The notes below the pieces were generated by a model, which saw only the letters and a list, made by a program, of their open reading frames with translations, ran no database searches and was not told where the DNA came from. DNA of 64,000 nucleotides from Candidatus Gastranaerophilales bacterium (GTDB lineage Bacteria; Cyanobacteriota; Vampirovibrionia; Gastranaerophilales; Gastranaerophilaceae), in the NCBI GenBank assembly GCA_947631645.1, contig CANRMD010000003.1, positions 1 through 64,000 of the forward strand, given 5' to 3'. This document shows positions 17,848 to 26,638 of this stretch, piece after piece. Position 1 is the first letter of the stretch, and each line of letters begins with the position of its first letter. The position numbers and the translations under genes are program-made.

Positions 17848-18544
17848 AGTTTTCATATATTGTTTTCGGAGAATATCCTTTTGATTTTAAATTTTCAATT
17901 AAATTATCTGCCTTTGCGGAATCAGAAAATGAACCCAGTTGTACAATATATGTATTATTCACTGCTTTTACAAAAGGCATTAAAGACGGATCTTCGGCAC
18001 TAACTTTGCTTTGTATTTTCATTGCTTCTTCAATACTGCTATAATTACCCAAATATACCTTAGTAATTGAGTGAGTCGGTTTTGGAATAACCTGTTTTAC
18101 ACTCGTTGAAGTATTTCTGAAATCTTTATTATTCACTACTTCTTCCATTGAAGGTTTAGGAGGATTTTTGATAACATTTTTTTCAATATTATTTTCTTGT
18201 TTTGGAGTTACAACATCTACATTTATATCATCAAAATCATTAACAACATCTTTATTTAACTCTGATTCTTTTACGGAAACCGTAGGCATATCATCTTCCA
18301 TTTGTATCCATTTTAACCGCTCATCAACTGATTTAACTTCAACATCCATATCTGAGTCACTTAAAGTAATATCTTGATTTGCTCCGATTGAAACATCAAT
18401 ATCCGGAGAATAAGACTTTATAACATTTGTTAATACATATAATGCAATTAAAAACACAATTGCAAATAAGTATAAAGAGGCAAAACTTCTTCTCTTCTTT
18501 CTTCTCTTTTTTCTTATTGGTAATTCTGTTTCCTTGTCGGGCAT
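17846..18544 (-). CDS. SPOR-domain inner-membrane protein, 232 aa
   Basis: A basic cytoplasmic N-terminus (RKKRRKKRR, residues 11-19) is followed by one membrane segment (about 25-43), a low-complexity acidic linker, and a C-terminal SPOR domain (about 158-232, KVYLGNYSSIEEAMKIQSKV and YIVQLGSFSDSAKADNLIE). SPOR domains bind denuded peptidoglycan at division sites, so a role in septation or cell-wall remodelling is likely. It is the last gene of the minus-strand pheS operon, one base after DUF366. Confidence 0.88.
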   Translation of the reverse strand: MPDKETELPIRKKRRKKRRSFASLYLFAIVFLIALYVLTNVIKSYSPDIDVSIGANQDITLSDSDMDVEVKSVDERLKWIQMEDDMPTVSVKESELNKDVVNDFDDINVDVVTPKQENNIEKNVIKNPPKPSMEEVVNNKDFRNTSTSVKQVIPKPTHSITKVYLGNYSSIEEAMKIQSKVSAEDPSLMPFVKAVNNTYIVQLGSFSDSAKADNLIENLKSKGYSPKTIYEN

Positions 18545-18545
18545 A

Positions 18546-19109
18546 TTATATTACTCCCCTTACTTTTGAAACTGCATAATTAATATCTTTTACTTCTTCT
18601 TTATAAGATAAAAGAAGTTCTAATGCAAATTGTTTAATATCTTTAACTCCGACATCAGAAACTAAATCTGCAGCTTTAACAGGAGCACCTTTTGCATCAA
18701 TATTAAGCCCGAAATGAATTAATGTTGAAGTTATCGATTTTGTCGCAATTGACACAGACAGTTTCTTATCTCCTATAAACAAATCATCACCGCTTCTTGA
18801 AATATTAACATTCGGATATTTTTTTTCAATTAGTTCTTTTGTAATTGTAACCAAAAGTCTTTGTTTATAGACGGTTTCAACAAGCGAAGATGAAAAATTT
18901 TCTTCTATTATATTGAGCATTTCTTTACTGTATATAGGCTCATTGTTAATCACATCTTCAATATCAACCATATGGTTAAGATTCACATCACATTCACCGA
19001 CAAAAGCTACAATTGCATTTCCCATTATATTAAAATTCTTATATATCCAATGTGGAGATAATTGTTCACCCGAATATTTAATTTTTTTATCGATAAAAAG
19101 TGTTTCCAT
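18546..19109 (-). CDS. DUF366-family protein, 187 aa
   Basis: The sequence fits the DUF366 family (METLFIDKKIKYSGEQLSPHWIYKN start, and the SGDDLFIGDKKLSVSIAT and HFGLNIDAKGAPVKAADL blocks). The family has no proven biochemical role. It sits directly downstream of queC, with two bases between the genes, so a part in queuosine/preQ0 metabolism is a reasonable guess. There are no membrane segments. Confidence 0.78.
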   Translation of the reverse strand: METLFIDKKIKYSGEQLSPHWIYKNFNIMGNAIVAFVGECDVNLNHMVDIEDVINNEPIYSKEMLNIIEENFSSSLVETVYKQRLLVTITKELIEKKYPNVNISRSGDDLFIGDKKLSVSIATKSITSTLIHFGLNIDAKGAPVKAADLVSDVGVKDIKQFALELLLSYKEEVKDINYAVSKVRGVI

Positions 19110-19111
19110 AT

Positions 19112-19798
19112 TTACCTGTCAAATAATGTATTTATTATATCATATCTGTTATTTTGTTCTAAAGCACGTTTTAATCTTAAACAAGATTCGCATTTGCCGC
19201 AATGTTTAGTACCTTTTACATAACAACTGTATATATACTTAAAAGGAACGTTATTTTCTATACCCGCTTTAACAATTTCATCTTTTGTCATATCGATTAA
19301 AGGTGCAGCAAGTCTGATTTCTTTATTAACAGAATAATTAAATAAATTATTAACTGCTGAAATAAATTCATTTGTATTATCTTTAAATGTTTGACCCTCT
19401 TCTTTATTAGCACCTATTATAATCGTTTCATAGCCTAAAGCCTCAGCAAAAGAAGCTGCAATATTAACAAATAATGCATTTCTATTCGGAACCCAAACTT
19501 TATCTGCCGTTTTTTGAGCAATTTCTATATTATCTAAATCTGAAATTTTAATATCCGGAACAGTTTCGTTACTATTCAAACTTGAATTTGAAATATCTTT
19601 TAACCAATATAAATCAATAATTTTATGTTCTATGTTATAAAAATTTGCAATATTTTTTGATGCCAAAGCTTCACAATCAAAAGACTTTTGCCCGTAATTA
19701 AAAGTTAAAGCAAGAATTTTTTCATAATTATTTTTAACAAGTGCAAAACTGACTACGGAATCCAATCCTCCCGAAAGAAGAATAACAGCACTACTCAT
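19112..19798 (-). CDS. queC: 7-cyano-7-deazaguanine synthase
   Basis: QueC makes preQ0, the precursor of queuosine in tRNA, using ATP and ammonia. The PP-loop SGGLDSVVSF is at residues 9-18, FNYGQKS near 35, and the zinc site CYVKGTKHCGKCESC near the C-terminus. The ATG at 19798, with GGAAGA upstream, is preferred to a start seven codons earlier because family members begin right before the PP-loop strand. The start lies inside the 3' end of the HEAT-repeat gene, suggesting coupling. Confidence 0.95.
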   Translation of the reverse strand: MSSAVILLSGGLDSVVSFALVKNNYEKILALTFNYGQKSFDCEALASKNIANFYNIEHKIIDLYWLKDISNSSLNSNETVPDIKISDLDNIEIAQKTADKVWVPNRNALFVNIAASFAEALGYETIIIGANKEEGQTFKDNTNEFISAVNNLFNYSVNKEIRLAAPLIDMTKDEIVKAGIENNVPFKYIYSCYVKGTKHCGKCESCLRLKRALEQNNRYDIINTLFDR

Positions 19799-20765
19799 CT
19801 TTATCTTCCGCCTCGTCAATTTGTTCTTCCCTTAAATCTTCTTGCAGTTTTAGTGCCTCACTTCTTGCAGCAGCGGAAGAATTTTCACTATTAATAATTT
19901 CATTTAAAACATCATCACCAAGGATATTATATAAAGCAATAACTGCATTTTGAACAACTTCTCTGTTTTCATCACAAAGCATATTTTTAATTAACTCTAC
20001 TGCTCTTTCGTCCTCGGAATTCATTAAAACTTCTATTGCATTTATCCTAACCTGCGGAGAATCATCTCTAAGTGATTTAACTATAGCATTAAAAGCTCTG
20101 TCACCTTTAAAATTTAATTTATTTAATGCTTCAAGTGCACGTTCTTTTAAAAAAGTAAATTTATCAACCAAACCTTTTTTTGATTCTAATATTGAAACTA
20201 AAGAGTCAACCGCCTTCTCGTCGCCAATCATACCCAAAGCCGATACGGCTGATTCTTTAACATATAAAGAAGATTCCGATTCATCTTCAACAATATTCAT
20301 CAAAGGAAGTACAGCGTATCTGTCACCAATTTTACCTAAAGCATCCGCACAAGATAATTTTACTTTATAATTTTCATCTTTTGAATTTAAACAATACAAT
20401 AAAGGATATACGGCTTGAGAATCTTTTGTATTTGCTAAAGCCTTTGTAATATTAACTCTTATTCTTGTTATACAGTCTGTATCTGAGATCCTCTGGGAAA
20501 GTTTATCTTTCATTATCAAAGAATCAATTAATATTGCTCTGCTTGATTTATCTTTATATTTATCTATTTTTTGAAGTAAAAACATCAATATTTCATAATT
20601 ATTAGAATATTCAAAGAAATAATTATAAATTAAAATCAAATATTCACTCGGGTAATCTTTTGAAAGAGCAATGATTTTTTCTATTGACTCTTTAGGATTA
20701 GTTGAATCAACTATATTACATTCCAGTGCTAATTGTTCTAAAGGTAAATTTTTACTTTCTTCCAT
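19791..20765 (-). CDS. HEAT-repeat protein
   Basis: The middle of this protein of about 324 aa contains at least five HEAT/PBS-lyase-like repeats (about residues 85-290), with repeating patterns such as CADALGKIGDRYAVLPL and AVSALGMIGDEKAVDSL. Such solenoids bind other proteins; no catalytic motif is visible. The C-terminus is acidic (EEQIDEAEDKDE). An alternative GTG start lies three codons upstream; neither has a good ribosome-binding site. It sits between a hypothetical gene and queC in one operon. Confidence 0.82.
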   Translation of the reverse strand: MEESKNLPLEQLALECNIVDSTNPKESIEKIIALSKDYPSEYLILIYNYFFEYSNNYEILMFLLQKIDKYKDKSSRAILIDSLIMKDKLSQRISDTDCITRIRVNITKALANTKDSQAVYPLLYCLNSKDENYKVKLSCADALGKIGDRYAVLPLMNIVEDESESSLYVKESAVSALGMIGDEKAVDSLVSILESKKGLVDKFTFLKERALEALNKLNFKGDRAFNAIVKSLRDDSPQVRINAIEVLMNSEDERAVELIKNMLCDENREVVQNAVIALYNILGDDVLNEIINSENSSAAARSEALKLQEDLREEQIDEAEDKDE

Positions 20766-20822
20766 AAGATACACAAAATTATTACATGTATAGAATATAT
20801 AAAAAACGAAACTATATCAAGT

Positions 20823-21398
20823 TTATACAGTAAATTTTTCAATTTTCGGAATAAAGTTTAAATCTTTTTCTGTTATTGCTTTATGTATTACTTCATCTAT
20901 ACTAAAACTAAAAACCGCATTTTTAAGTTCATCAGGTAAAACCAAATCAGAAGTATATTTAAGGTTAATAAAACCTTTATTTAATAATAAAAATTCGGAA
21001 TAAACATTTAAAATATATTCCCACCTTTTAGGAACATCAAATTTTCTCCCGCAATAATAAAGATAATCTTTTTGAAAAGACTCAAAAACAGACTTTAAAA
21101 AATTTACTTGCTCTAAATAATCATACTCAGATGAATTAAAAAATACATTTCCCTCAATTTCTTTCGATTCTTCATTATAATTAGTTGAAATTAAATAAGC
21201 CCAGAGTAAACACCCCGTCAAAAAAGAAATATTATTATTAATATATTTTTCAATTTTTTGTGAAAAAAGTTTAAAAAATGTACGTTTTTGTTGAATTGAG
21301 CGAAGATTAGAAAGTTTAAAATTAACTTCATTATACAAAGAAGAAATATCACTAACTAAAGCCCCTATTCCGGGGTCAAAAGGAACTTTATCATTCAT
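20823..21398 (-). CDS. Hypothetical protein, 191 aa
   Basis: The function is not recognised. It appears soluble and mostly helical, with aromatic-rich segments (YLEQVNFLKSVFESFQKDYLYY at about residues 94-115 is typical). Its start codon overlaps the hisF stop codon (TAATG), so it is translationally coupled to hisF. A gap of about 60 bases separates it from the HEAT gene. Confidence 0.75.
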   Translation of the reverse strand: MNDKVPFDPGIGALVSDISSLYNEVNFKLSNLRSIQQKRTFFKLFSQKIEKYINNNISFLTGCLLWAYLISTNYNEESKEIEGNVFFNSSEYDYLEQVNFLKSVFESFQKDYLYYCGRKFDVPKRWEYILNVYSEFLLLNKGFINLKYTSDLVLPDELKNAVFSFSIDEVIHKAITEKDLNFIPKIEKFTV

Positions 21399-22156
21399 TA
21401 TATTCTAACCTCAATTCCCTTTGCAATAAGCGATTGTTTAAGTTTTGGAACACTCAAAGTATTAAAATGGAAAATAGAAGCAGCAAGAGCAGCATCTGCA
21501 TCCGCAATATTAAAGACATCATAAAAATGATTTACATCTGCTCCGGCACCACCTGATGCTATAACAGGTATATTAGAATTTAACGCAGCAAGCTTTGTCA
21601 TTTCAATATCAAATCCGTTTTGAGTTCCATCCGCATCCATAGAGGTTAAAAGAATTTCACCGGCACCTCTTTTTTGAACTTCTTTAACCCAATCAAAAAG
21701 TTTAATTCCTGTATTTTTTTTACCTGCATTAATATGAACATAAAATTCGTTGTCAATTTTTTTTGCATCAATTGCGACTACAATACATTGTGACCCAAAA
21801 TATCCCGAAGCTTCATTTATAATATCAGGATTAATAACAGCAGCAGAATTAACCGCAACTTTATCGGCACCTGCATTTAATAAATCTTTAATATCTTGCA
21901 GTGTCTTTATCCCACCACCCACAGTAAACGGAATAAAAACATTGGATGCAACTTTTTGAACCATATCAAGAGTAGTTTTTCTGCCCTCATTAGTTGCGGT
22001 AATATCAAGAAAAACCAACTCATCCGCACCTTCATCGGAATATTTTTTTGCAAGTTCAACAGGATTACCGGCAAACCGAAGGTTTTCGAAATTTATACCT
22101 TTTACTGTTTGTCCATCCTTAACATCTAAGCATGGTATTATTCTTTTTGCGAGCAT
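21398..22156 (-). CDS. hisF: Imidazole glycerol phosphate synthase subunit HisF
   Basis: HisF is the cyclase half of the HisFH complex in histidine synthesis. The 252-aa TIM barrel is complete: ACLDV-type [15 protein letters not shown] with the catalytic Asp near residue 11, [26 protein letters not shown], and [15 protein letters not shown] with the second Asp near 130. No other his gene is in the window, so the pathway is dispersed. It follows pheS by one base. Confidence 0.97.
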   Translation of the reverse strand: MLAKRIIPCLDVKDGQTVKGINFENLRFAGNPVELAKKYSDEGADELVFLDITATNEGRKTTLDMVQKVASNVFIPFTVGGGIKTLQDIKDLLNAGADKVAVNSAAVINPDIINEASGYFGSQCIVVAIDAKKIDNEFYVHINAGKKNTGIKLFDWVKEVQKRGAGEILLTSMDADGTQNGFDIEMTKLAALNSNIPVIASGGAGADVNHFYDVFNIADADAALAASIFHFNTLSVPKLKQSLIAKGIEVRI

Positions 22157-22157
22157 A

Positions 22158-23192
22158 TTAAAATTGTTTCAAAAATCTTGTATCGTTATTAAAGAATAAA
22201 CGAATATCATTAATAGCATATTTAAGCATGGTAAGTCTTTCAACCCCCATACCGAATGCAAAACCCGAATACACTTCAGGGTCAATGCCTACATTTCTGA
22301 GTACATTGGCATGAACCATACCCGCACCCAAAACTTCGAGCCAACCCGTACCTGAACATGTTCTGCAGCCTCTTCCTTGGCACATAATACATTGAACATC
22401 AACTTCAGCACTCGGCTCAGTAAAAGGGAAATAACTTGCTCTAAATCTTGTAGGACGAGCAGAACCAAAATATATTCTTACAAATTCGTTCAATATTCCT
22501 TTCAAATCTGCAAAAGTTATATCCTTATCAACCAAAAGCCCTTCTATTTGATGGAAAAGATTGTTTTTTCTGGCACTGACAGATTCGCATCTGTACACTC
22601 TTCCGGGAGATATAACTCGAACAGGAGGCTTATGGTTTAACATTTGTCTTATTTGAGCACCGGAAGTTTGACTTCTCAATATAACATTTGGAGCTGTTTT
22701 TGTATAAAAAGTATCTTGCATATCTTTAGCCGGATGATTTGGCGGAAAATTAAGCATATCAAAATTAATATACTCAGTCTCAACTTCAGGGCTATATTCT
22801 GACGGCATTACAGAAAAACCCAGCCCCTGAAATATTTCAACAATCTCATTTACAGTCTGAGTTAAAGGATGAACTTTACCTTGCGGTCTGAAATCAGACG
22901 GGAGTGTAATATCGATTTTTTCATTCTCAAGTTTTTTATTTAATTCAATTTTGTAAAATTCATCATTTTTTGAGTTTATTAATTCATCTAACTCATTATA
23001 AACATTATTAGCTAATGAGCCGACAATTCTTTTATCCTCATCCGATAAATCTTTAAGATTCTTTTTTATTGAATTGAGTTCACCTTTTCTGCTTAAATAT
23101 TTTAATCTGATATCATCTAAATCTTGTAAAGAATTTGCATTTGCAAGTTCATCTTTTGCATTTTTTAAAATTTGTTCTAATTTTTCTTTCAT
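22158..23192 (-). CDS. pheS: Phenylalanyl-tRNA synthetase alpha subunit
   Basis: At 344 aa this has normal PheS length: a coiled-coil tRNA-binding N-terminus (about residues 1-85) followed by a class II catalytic domain. Motif 2 ([14 protein letters not shown]) and motif 3 ([18 protein letters not shown]) are clear, and a CxxC...CxxC knuckle ([12 protein letters not shown]) is inserted near residue 275. The ATG at 23192 has GAGGCG upstream and matches family starts. pheT is not adjacent. This is the first gene of the minus-strand operon running to 17846. Confidence 0.97.
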   Translation of the reverse strand: MKEKLEQILKNAKDELANANSLQDLDDIRLKYLSRKGELNSIKKNLKDLSDEDKRIVGSLANNVYNELDELINSKNDEFYKIELNKKLENEKIDITLPSDFRPQGKVHPLTQTVNEIVEIFQGLGFSVMPSEYSPEVETEYINFDMLNFPPNHPAKDMQDTFYTKTAPNVILRSQTSGAQIRQMLNHKPPVRVISPGRVYRCESVSARKNNLFHQIEGLLVDKDITFADLKGILNEFVRIYFGSARPTRFRASYFPFTEPSAEVDVQCIMCQGRGCRTCSGTGWLEVLGAGMVHANVLRNVGIDPEVYSGFAFGMGVERLTMLKYAINDIRLFFNNDTRFLKQF

Positions 23193-23272
23193 ATTCGCCT
23201 CATAATATATATATAAATTATAAGACAAATAAAAATACATGTCATGGTATACTCTAAAACAAGGGGATAAAT

Positions 23273-24799
23273 ATGAAATTAAAGAATATATTAATTTTTG
23301 CACTGGCATTTACTTTATCTTCAAATATAGTTTTTGCTCAAGAAAAAAGTTTAAGGGAAATGTTTCAAAACAACGAAGCCATAATTTATTCCGTAAACTT
23401 AAGAACCTTTAACGCAAATGACATTAACGGAAACGAAATTATAGACTTTTCACTCGGAGAAACATCGGGTTCTTTTATAAACGCAATAGACAGATTAGAT
23501 GAAATAAAGTCACTGGGGATAAATACACTTCATCTTTTACCTATAACACCCGTCGGGAAAATAAAAGCACTTGGAACAGCCGGTTCTTTGTATGCATTAG
23601 CAGATTTTACAAATTTAAATCAACAGTTATCCGATACTCAAAGTGAAATGCATATAAAAGAACAGGCTAAGCTGTTCATAAACGAGTGCCATAAAAGAGG
23701 AATAAAAGTTATAGTCGATCTACCCAGCTGCGGTGCTTACGATTTATTTATAAATCGCCCTGATTTATTTGTAACAAATGATGACGGAACACCATATATA
23801 CCATCAGATTGGGCAGATGTAAGACTTTTTAAAGTGCCCGATAATAATTCTTTATTAACCTCAGATATATTTATTCTCCATAAATTTTTTATAAGTTTAG
23901 TTCAAAATCTTGGTGTTGACGGTATCAGAGCTGATGTCGCAACAATAAAACCTTATATATTTTGGAAAGAACTTATAAAATATGCAAGAGAAAAAAATCC
24001 AAACTTTTTATTTTTAGCTGAAGCCTCGGAAAGCTGGATAAAACCAGCTTCTGATAAAGCTTATTTTACCGATTATAAAAAGCTTCTTGATGCCGGTTTT
24101 GACGGTTATTACGGCGACTACTTTGAACTTAAAAACTGGCATAGCATGACCGATTTAAAAAATTCTATTCAACAAAGAGAAAAAACTTTAAAAAAATACT
24201 CGGAAAAAAAATCAACCATAGGAAGTTTTGAAACCCATGACGAAAAAAGCCCGCTTTTAGTCGGAGGCGAAAATTATGCCCAAATAATAATATGGCTTAA
24301 TGCAACACTTCCGCTTAACCCATATTATGTTGACGGTTTCCTGCAAGGTGATGATTATATTTATCCTTATTCAAACAAAAAGGCGTCTCAAACTTTCACT
24401 GATGACGAATACTACTATGTACATCAAGGACAAATTGATATTTTTAATTTTTCAAGAAAACCCGGCTCAGACAGTAATACTCTTATAAATGAACATACTC
24501 AAGCTATGAAACTTCGTAATAATTACAAAGAAGTTATAACAAAAGGTAAATTTATTCCTCTTTCAAGCGACAATGACAACATTTTTGCATACCAAAGAAA
24601 ACTTAATAAAAAGTCAATTGTAATAATTATTAACAGGAATTTAGCAAATTCTGAAAATGTTAAAGTAAATATAAAAAGTATTAACAAAAAATCACAAATA
24701 GAATTTATAAAAAATAAAAATAACAGAAGCTTGATAAAATCAACGTTTAAAGGAGATATGAAACCCGGAGAAATTATAATAATTTCAATTAATAATTAA
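23273..24799 (+). CDS. Secreted GH13 alpha-amylase-family glycosidase
   Basis: This 508-aa enzyme has a signal peptide ending near residue 22 (VFAQE). The GH13 regions are present: GIKVIVDLPSC (region I), GVDGIRADVA with the nucleophile Asp, FLFLAEASE with the acid/base Glu, and an ETHDE motif in place of the usual NHD region IV. It should cut alpha-1,4-linked glucans outside the cytoplasm and feed sugar uptake. A C-terminal beta domain covers about residues 420-508. The exact substrate cannot be told. Confidence 0.9.
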   Translation: MKLKNILIFALAFTLSSNIVFAQEKSLREMFQNNEAIIYSVNLRTFNANDINGNEIIDFSLGETSGSFINAIDRLDEIKSLGINTLHLLPITPVGKIKALGTAGSLYALADFTNLNQQLSDTQSEMHIKEQAKLFINECHKRGIKVIVDLPSCGAYDLFINRPDLFVTNDDGTPYIPSDWADVRLFKVPDNNSLLTSDIFILHKFFISLVQNLGVDGIRADVATIKPYIFWKELIKYAREKNPNFLFLAEASESWIKPASDKAYFTDYKKLLDAGFDGYYGDYFELKNWHSMTDLKNSIQQREKTLKKYSEKKSTIGSFETHDEKSPLLVGGENYAQIIIWLNATLPLNPYYVDGFLQGDDYIYPYSNKKASQTFTDDEYYYVHQGQIDIFNFSRKPGSDSNTLINEHTQAMKLRNNYKEVITKGKFIPLSSDNDNIFAYQRKLNKKSIVIIINRNLANSENVKVNIKSINKKSQIEFIKNKNNRSLIKSTFKGDMKPGEIIIISINN

Positions 24800-24848
24800 A
24801 AAAAATAGACCGTTTCTAGTATTTTCATATAAATTTTTGTTAAAACTA

Positions 24849-24876
24849 TTGCCAAAACTTGAAATATAAGTATAAT
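24849..24876 (+). promoter_or_regulatory. Sigma-70 promoter of the HU gene
   Basis: TTGCCA (24849-24854) and a perfect TATAAT (24871-24876) are separated by 16 bases. The HU start codon follows about 28 bases downstream, after an AGGAGG ribosome-binding site. Confidence 0.75.
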
Positions 24877-24904
24877 AAATTTTGTAATACAAGAGGAGGT
24901 TCAT

Positions 24905-25177
24905 ATGAACAAAGAAGAATTAGTAAAAGAAGTTGCAAAAAAAGCAAAAGTTTCACAAAAAGCTGCTGCTGATGTATTAAGTGCAACTATCGACACAGTA
25001 CAAAAGACTGTTGCTAAAGGTAAGAAAGTTACTTTAGTTGGTTTTGGTACTTTCGAAGCTCGTAAAAGAAAAGCTAGAACAGGTCGTAACCCTCAAACAG
25101 GTGCTGCAATTAAAATTGCTGCAAAAACAGTTCCTGCATTCTCAGCTGGTAAAAAATTCAAAGACGCTGTAAAATAG
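24905..25177 (+). CDS. hup: HU-family DNA-binding protein
   Basis: This 90-aa nucleoid protein is complete: helical dimerisation part (KEELVKEVAKKAKVSQKAA), then VTLVGFGTFEARKRKARTGRNPQTG with the Pro-containing beta arm that inserts in the minor groove, and the terminal KKFKDAVK. It has a perfect AGGAGG ribosome-binding site, a consensus promoter and a strong terminator, all consistent with high single-gene expression. The codon choice is also notably uniform (many GCT and AAA codons). Confidence 0.97.
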   Translation: MNKEELVKEVAKKAKVSQKAAADVLSATIDTVQKTVAKGKKVTLVGFGTFEARKRKARTGRNPQTGAAIKIAAKTVPAFSAGKKFKDAVK

Positions 25178-25195
25178 TTTGTCTTTAATAAAAAA

Positions 25196-25226
25196 AGAGG
25201 GATTGATTCGTCAATCCCTCTTTTTT
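25196..25226. terminator. Strong intrinsic terminator with UUCG-type loop
   Basis: An 11-bp stem AGAGGGATTGA/TCAATCCCTCT with a TTCG tetraloop is flanked by an A-run before and a T-run after, so it can serve HU on the plus strand and the zinc-ribbon gene on the minus strand. Confidence 0.92.
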
Positions 25227-25231
25227 ATATG

Positions 25232-25513
25232 TTAGTTTAATGCTCTATTACAATTCGGACATGTCTTTGCCGTAACTTTTACACTTGAATTACAGTATGG
25301 ACATATTTTATAAACTTCTCCCATTTGAGGATTACATAAATCTTGTTCTTTTTTCTTAATTTGTATTGTTCTATATATATAAAAAACCACATATATTGCA
25401 ATTAATAAAACTGAAAATGCTAAAGCTAAATAAAATAATTGCTTTGCAAAAACTACAACAAATAAAATTATTAAAATTAATGTTGAACATCCTGTTAATT
25501 CATATTTATACAT
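25232..25513 (-). CDS. Small membrane protein with C-terminal zinc ribbon, 93 aa
   Basis: Two adjacent hydrophobic segments (about residues 9-25 and 27-48) are followed by a charged stretch and a C-terminal CPYCNSSVKVTAKTCPNC zinc ribbon (about 71-88). The ribbon should face the cytoplasm. The function is unknown. It is the last gene of the bamA-tsaE-tsaB operon and overlaps tsaB by eight bases. Confidence 0.78.
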   Translation of the reverse strand: MYKYELTGCSTLILIILFVVVFAKQLFYLALAFSVLLIAIYVVFYIYRTIQIKKKEQDLCNPQMGEVYKICPYCNSSVKVTAKTCPNCNRALN

Positions 25514-26174
25514 TTTTATTTACTTTCGGTTTTGTAATTGACGGAGGCTGAATATATAAAGGTTTTACACTCGCCCAGTTAAAATCATTATTACTGTTTT
25601 TTATCTCTTTTGAAACGATTTCTGCTAAATATAAGCCTAGATTTTCATCATTTATTTCATAATTAATTGAGGAAATCTTTTTTTCTGATAAAAAATTATA
25701 TATTGAGTTATCAGTAATAACTGTATTATTTGAAATTTTATCAACTAATTCATCTTTATCAATTAAACAAGGAGAAATTATTTCATTATCTTTTGAATAT
25801 TTAGCAAAATAAACCTTGTTTTTTCTTGCATCAAGAGCAACTACACATTTATTATCATCAACAAGTTTTGATAATATTTTAAGTGAAGAAACCCCGACTA
25901 ACTTAGTATTAAATTGCTGGCAAAGAACTCTTGCAATAGTTATTCCCGCTCTTATTCCGGTAAAACTTCCCGGTCCGATATTAACTCCAAAAGCATCAAT
26001 ATCACTGATTTTAAGATTATTATCATTTAAAATTGTTTTTATCTGAGGAATTAAATATACACTGTGATAATTACTTTCATCACTAACAATAACTTTATTT
26101 GCAGCAATTTTATCATAACATTTCAAAACCACATAAGTTTTATTAAAACAAGTATCAAAAACCAATATATTCAT
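25506..26174 (-). CDS. tsaB: tRNA threonylcarbamoyladenosine protein TsaB
   Basis: TsaB is the scaffold partner of TsaD in making t6A37 in tRNAs that read ANN codons. The 222-aa sequence has the ASKHA fold starts (ILVFDTCFNKTYVVL) and the highly conserved GVNIGPGSFTGIRAGITIARVL block near residues 61-82. The C-terminal part is typical in length. It overlaps both neighbours, tsaE by four bases (ATGA). Confidence 0.94.
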   Translation of the reverse strand: MNILVFDTCFNKTYVVLKCYDKIAANKVIVSDESNYHSVYLIPQIKTILNDNNLKISDIDAFGVNIGPGSFTGIRAGITIARVLCQQFNTKLVGVSSLKILSKLVDDNKCVVALDARKNKVYFAKYSKDNEIISPCLIDKDELVDKISNNTVITDNSIYNFLSEKKISSINYEINDENLGLYLAEIVSKEIKNSNNDFNWASVKPLYIQPPSITKPKVNKNV

Positions 26175-26638
26175 ATACTTAGCCTTTTTAAAATTTCATT
26201 ACTTTTTGCCCCAAATGAATTAAAAATAAATTCACGTTTATTTTCATCAATATAATTAATATTTAATTCAATTCTGTCAAAAGGTAAAGTATTCTGAGAA
26301 AACTGAGCCCATTCCACAAAAGTAAGGATATTACCTTCTGAATACTCTTCAAGCTCATTAATAATAGTTGAAATACCTTCATTTTCGAGCCTGTATAAAT
26401 CAAAATGATAAACAGGAATAATTCCCGATTTATATTCATTTAAAATTACAAAACTAGGGCTGGTGACTCTTTCTTTAACATTTAAATATTTACAAACAAA
26501 CTTGGAAAAAGCTGTTTTACCTGCACCCACATCACCAAACATAGAAACAAAAGCCCCTGAAGAAGAAACCGCTTCTGCAAAATTTTTAGCCAATTTTTCA
26601 GTATCAGAAATATCATTACAAATACATGACAATGACAT
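26171..26638 (-). CDS. tsaE: tRNA threonylcarbamoyladenosine ATPase TsaE
   Basis: TsaE is the ATPase of the t6A system. The 155-aa protein has Walker A (GDVGAGKTAFSK, about residues 36-47), the family-specific SPSF...Y (VTSPSFVILNEY) and the HFDLYRL block. It begins at the last base of the bamA stop codon (TAATG overlap) and overlaps tsaB, showing tight translational coupling in an unusual operon with bamA. Confidence 0.95.
   Translation of the reverse strand: MSLSCICNDISDTEKLAKNFAEAVSSSGAFVSMFGDVGAGKTAFSKFVCKYLNVKERVTSPSFVILNEYKSGIIPVYHFDLYRLENEGISTIINELEEYSEGNILTFVEWAQFSQNTLPFDRIELNINYIDENKREFIFNSFGAKSNEILKRLSI

Noticed and set aside
23193-23309. 39-codon extension of pheS
   Set aside because: It overlaps the signal peptide region of the GH13 gene, has no family match, and the ATG at 23192 has a proper ribosome-binding site.
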